Below are positions 56,846 through 58,194 of a stretch of DNA of 58,194 nucleotides, piece by piece; position 1 is the first letter of the stretch, and each line of letters starts with the position of its first letter. The position numbers and the translations under genes were made by a program. Below the pieces are notes generated by a model. That model saw only the letters and a program-made list of their open reading frames with translations. It made no database searches and had not been told where the DNA came from. Origin of the DNA: Chloroflexota bacterium (lineage in GTDB: Bacteria; Chloroflexota; Dehalococcoidia; JACQUA01); the NCBI GenBank assembly GCA_016210565.1, contig JACQUA010000120.1, positions 1 to 58,194 on the forward strand. The letters are read 5' to 3'.

Positions 56846-57829
56846 CTACCTGAAATTGGACGAGCTCCTGATATTATCATCCAGAAAAACGTTTCTCAGG
56901 ATGAGGTTATTAATAGCCACGTTCCGCACATCGATCTTGCCGAACACACTCGTCCTCTGGATAGTGATGGATTCGATGAAAGCGACGGTGGGAGGCCCCG
57001 TGAAGGGCGGGTTGATGATGTTGTTCAGACTGGCGGAGGGGCCCTGGATGCTGATACGGTCTGTCCTCAAGCCCGTCGGAAAGTCGGTAGTGATCGCCAG
57101 GACATCCTCAGTGTTAAGCACCAGGCCGGCAGCAGCTTTTTTGTTTCCCAGATGCAGAGTGCTGGTGCCTCCCCTCCCGGCGCGCACCACGTTTACGGCA
57201 GTGAGTTCCAGGCGGAGCTCGTTGTCTTTGGCTGCCACGTTCTCCGTGACCACCTTGACAACATCGGCGACAATTTCCATCTCGGCGGCATCCACATCCT
57301 TGAAGGTTAACGTTCCAATATGGAGTTTCGTGTTGGCAAAGGCCTCGCGCTGGCCGTTTATTTCCAGTTGGGGACTCGAACCGAACATTACAATGGCCTC
57401 GTGGATGGAGATTTCCTTCACGGGATTCTCCGGCTCGATTTTGACGATGATGGTATTGCTGCGGGGCGCATTCGCGGGCTGGGGTCGGTCCGCTACCGGT
57501 ATCTGGACAGCAAGCTCCTCCTTTATCCACCGGTCGTTACGGGCGTCATACCAATAGGTCAATTGGACCGGGGTTGACTTCTTTTCTTCGGGGGCAATCG
57601 CCTCCGCCGGGGTGGGAGTTCTCCGGCCAGGGACGGCCGCCGGCGTGGCAGTGGACTTTTGCTCGGCCGGCGGCGCTATTTGTGCAGGAACCGCCGCCGG
57701 CCCGTTGGACGCTTCCGCACCATCTCCCAGACTTGCGCTCCGCAGGCCTCCAAGAACGAAGACGGGCAGCACCGCAAGGACGAAAGCGGCCAGAACGACA
57801 GGAATGGACATCCATTTCTTGTTGCTCAT
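56846..57829 (-). CDS. Secreted or membrane-anchored protein of unknown function
   Basis: A 327-residue protein. The N-terminal hydrophobic segment SIPVVLAAFVLAVLPVFVLGG (residues 8-28) is a signal peptide or anchor. Residues 40-85 are Pro/Ala/Thr-rich. The rest is rich in beta-strand-like alternations (KLHIGTLTFKDVDAAEMEIVADVV, ELRLELTAVNVVRAG, IESITIQRTSVFGKIDVRNVAINN), which suggests a beta-helix or a repetitive beta fold. It shows no recognised catalytic motif. ATG at 57829 with GAGGAGATTTATC. Not recognised as a named family. Confidence 0.7.
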   Translation of the reverse strand: MSNKKWMSIPVVLAAFVLAVLPVFVLGGLRSASLGDGAEASNGPAAVPAQIAPPAEQKSTATPAAVPGRRTPTPAEAIAPEEKKSTPVQLTYWYDARNDRWIKEELAVQIPVADRPQPANAPRSNTIIVKIEPENPVKEISIHEAIVMFGSSPQLEINGQREAFANTKLHIGTLTFKDVDAAEMEIVADVVKVVTENVAAKDNELRLELTAVNVVRAGRGGTSTLHLGNKKAAAGLVLNTEDVLAITTDFPTGLRTDRISIQGPSASLNNIINPPFTGPPTVAFIESITIQRTSVFGKIDVRNVAINNLILRNVFLDDNIRSSSNFR

Positions 57830-57937
57830 GATAAATCTCCTCGGACCACTAAGAATCTCCGGTATCTGAGAACCGTTCCGTGACGTGTGTCAACCCCATT
57901 GTCCGACAACTGGCACGTATAGGGAATCCGTGTCCAC

Positions 57938-57963
57938 ACGTAGTTTTTACATTCGAACTACGT
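57938..57963. promoter_or_regulatory. Perfect inverted repeat upstream of the secreted-protein gene
   Basis: ACGTAGTT (57938-57945) and AACTACGT (57956-57963) are perfect 8-bp arms with a 10-base spacer, 109 bases upstream of the ATG at 57829. Candidate operator. Confidence 0.4.
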
Positions 57964-57967
57964 ATTT

Positions 57968-58194
57968 ATGAAGGGGAAGTAGGAAGGGTAGGGGAAGTAG
58001 CATGAGTAGGGAAGAGTAGAAAAAGTAGGGAAGAGTAGGAAGGGTAAGAAGAGTAGCGAGTAGGAAGGGTAGGAAGGGTAGCAGGCAGCGGCCTACTCCT
58101 CTCTACTCCTCTCTACTTCTCCTACTTCTCCTACTCCTTCTACTCCTTCTACTCCTCCTACTCCCCCTACTCCCCCTACTCCCCCTACTCCCCC
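57968..58194. repeat. Purine-to-pyrimidine imperfect palindrome at the window end
   Basis: About 115 bases of AGTAGGGAAG/GTAGGAAGG-type purine-rich units switch near 58085 to CTACTCC/CTTCTACTCC-type pyrimidine units that run off the window. The two halves are imperfect reverse complements built from a GTAG/CTAC unit. Shorter relatives are at 1855-1880 and about 32170-32200. Confidence 0.7.

Overview
The window looks like one contiguous, GC-rich bacterial chromosome segment from an anaerobe. No ribosomal RNA or other taxonomic marker is present. The combination of a CooC-type CO-dehydrogenase maturation ATPase, archaeal-type phosphoglycerate mutase, LL-diaminopimelate aminotransferase, an ATP-dependent benzoyl-CoA reductase operon and the pgk-apgM-tpiA / miaA-dapF-dapL-hflX neighbourhood makes me suspect Chloroflexota (Dehalococcoidia-like). 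That is an inference from gene content, not a measured assignment.

Layout. 0-9.5 kb: acyl-CoA synthetase, a DNA methyltransferase with a fused Mrr-like nuclease domain, an isochorismatase-fold protein that has lost its catalytic Cys, a GlcD-type FAD oxidase, a DtxR metal regulator, a fumarate-reductase-type flavoprotein and bacterioferritin. 9.8-21.8 kb: housekeeping block on the plus strand with dxs, a polyprenyl synthase, cooC, pgk, apgM, tpiA, miaA, dapF, dapL and hflX. 22.1-28.7 kb: a minus-strand operon whose gene order N-O-O'-P-Q-M matches the Azoarcus-type (Bzd) class I benzoyl-CoA reductase, with the large O subunit present twice, a strong promoter at 28645-28674 and a perfect 8-bp inverted repeat at the predicted transcription start. 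28.8-38.8 kb: ECF sigma factor with DUF5667 and DUF5666 partners, an orphan ABC ATPase, a lipoprotein sugar dehydrogenase, a small ferredoxin, an Old-Yellow-Enzyme type enoate reductase, an acyl-CoA dehydrogenase and a GalT-like HIT protein coupled to an XRE regulator.

39-46.5 kb: an accessory, degraded zone. It has two toxin-antitoxin-like pairs (one directly beside tRNA-Asn, one with a frameshifted antitoxin and a shortened toxin), a CopG antitoxin with an in-frame amber stop, a VTT membrane protein with a glycosyltransferase-deacetylase fusion, a NarL-type two-component system and several palindromic or MITE-like elements. 47-54.6 kb: a three-gene extracellular module made of two adjacent multicopper oxidase-like chains and a 1299-residue FN3-repeat surface protein. 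The first chain has a Tat signal and carries two HxH motifs. The second has no signal and carries the other two, including the HCH motif. I propose that together they form one split multicopper oxidase. 55-58.2 kb: a group II PLP decarboxylase, a secreted protein of unknown function, and a purine/pyrimidine imperfect palindrome running off the end.

Intergenic gaps are filled with several families of short palindromic repeats. No CRISPR array, prophage or complete insertion sequence was seen.
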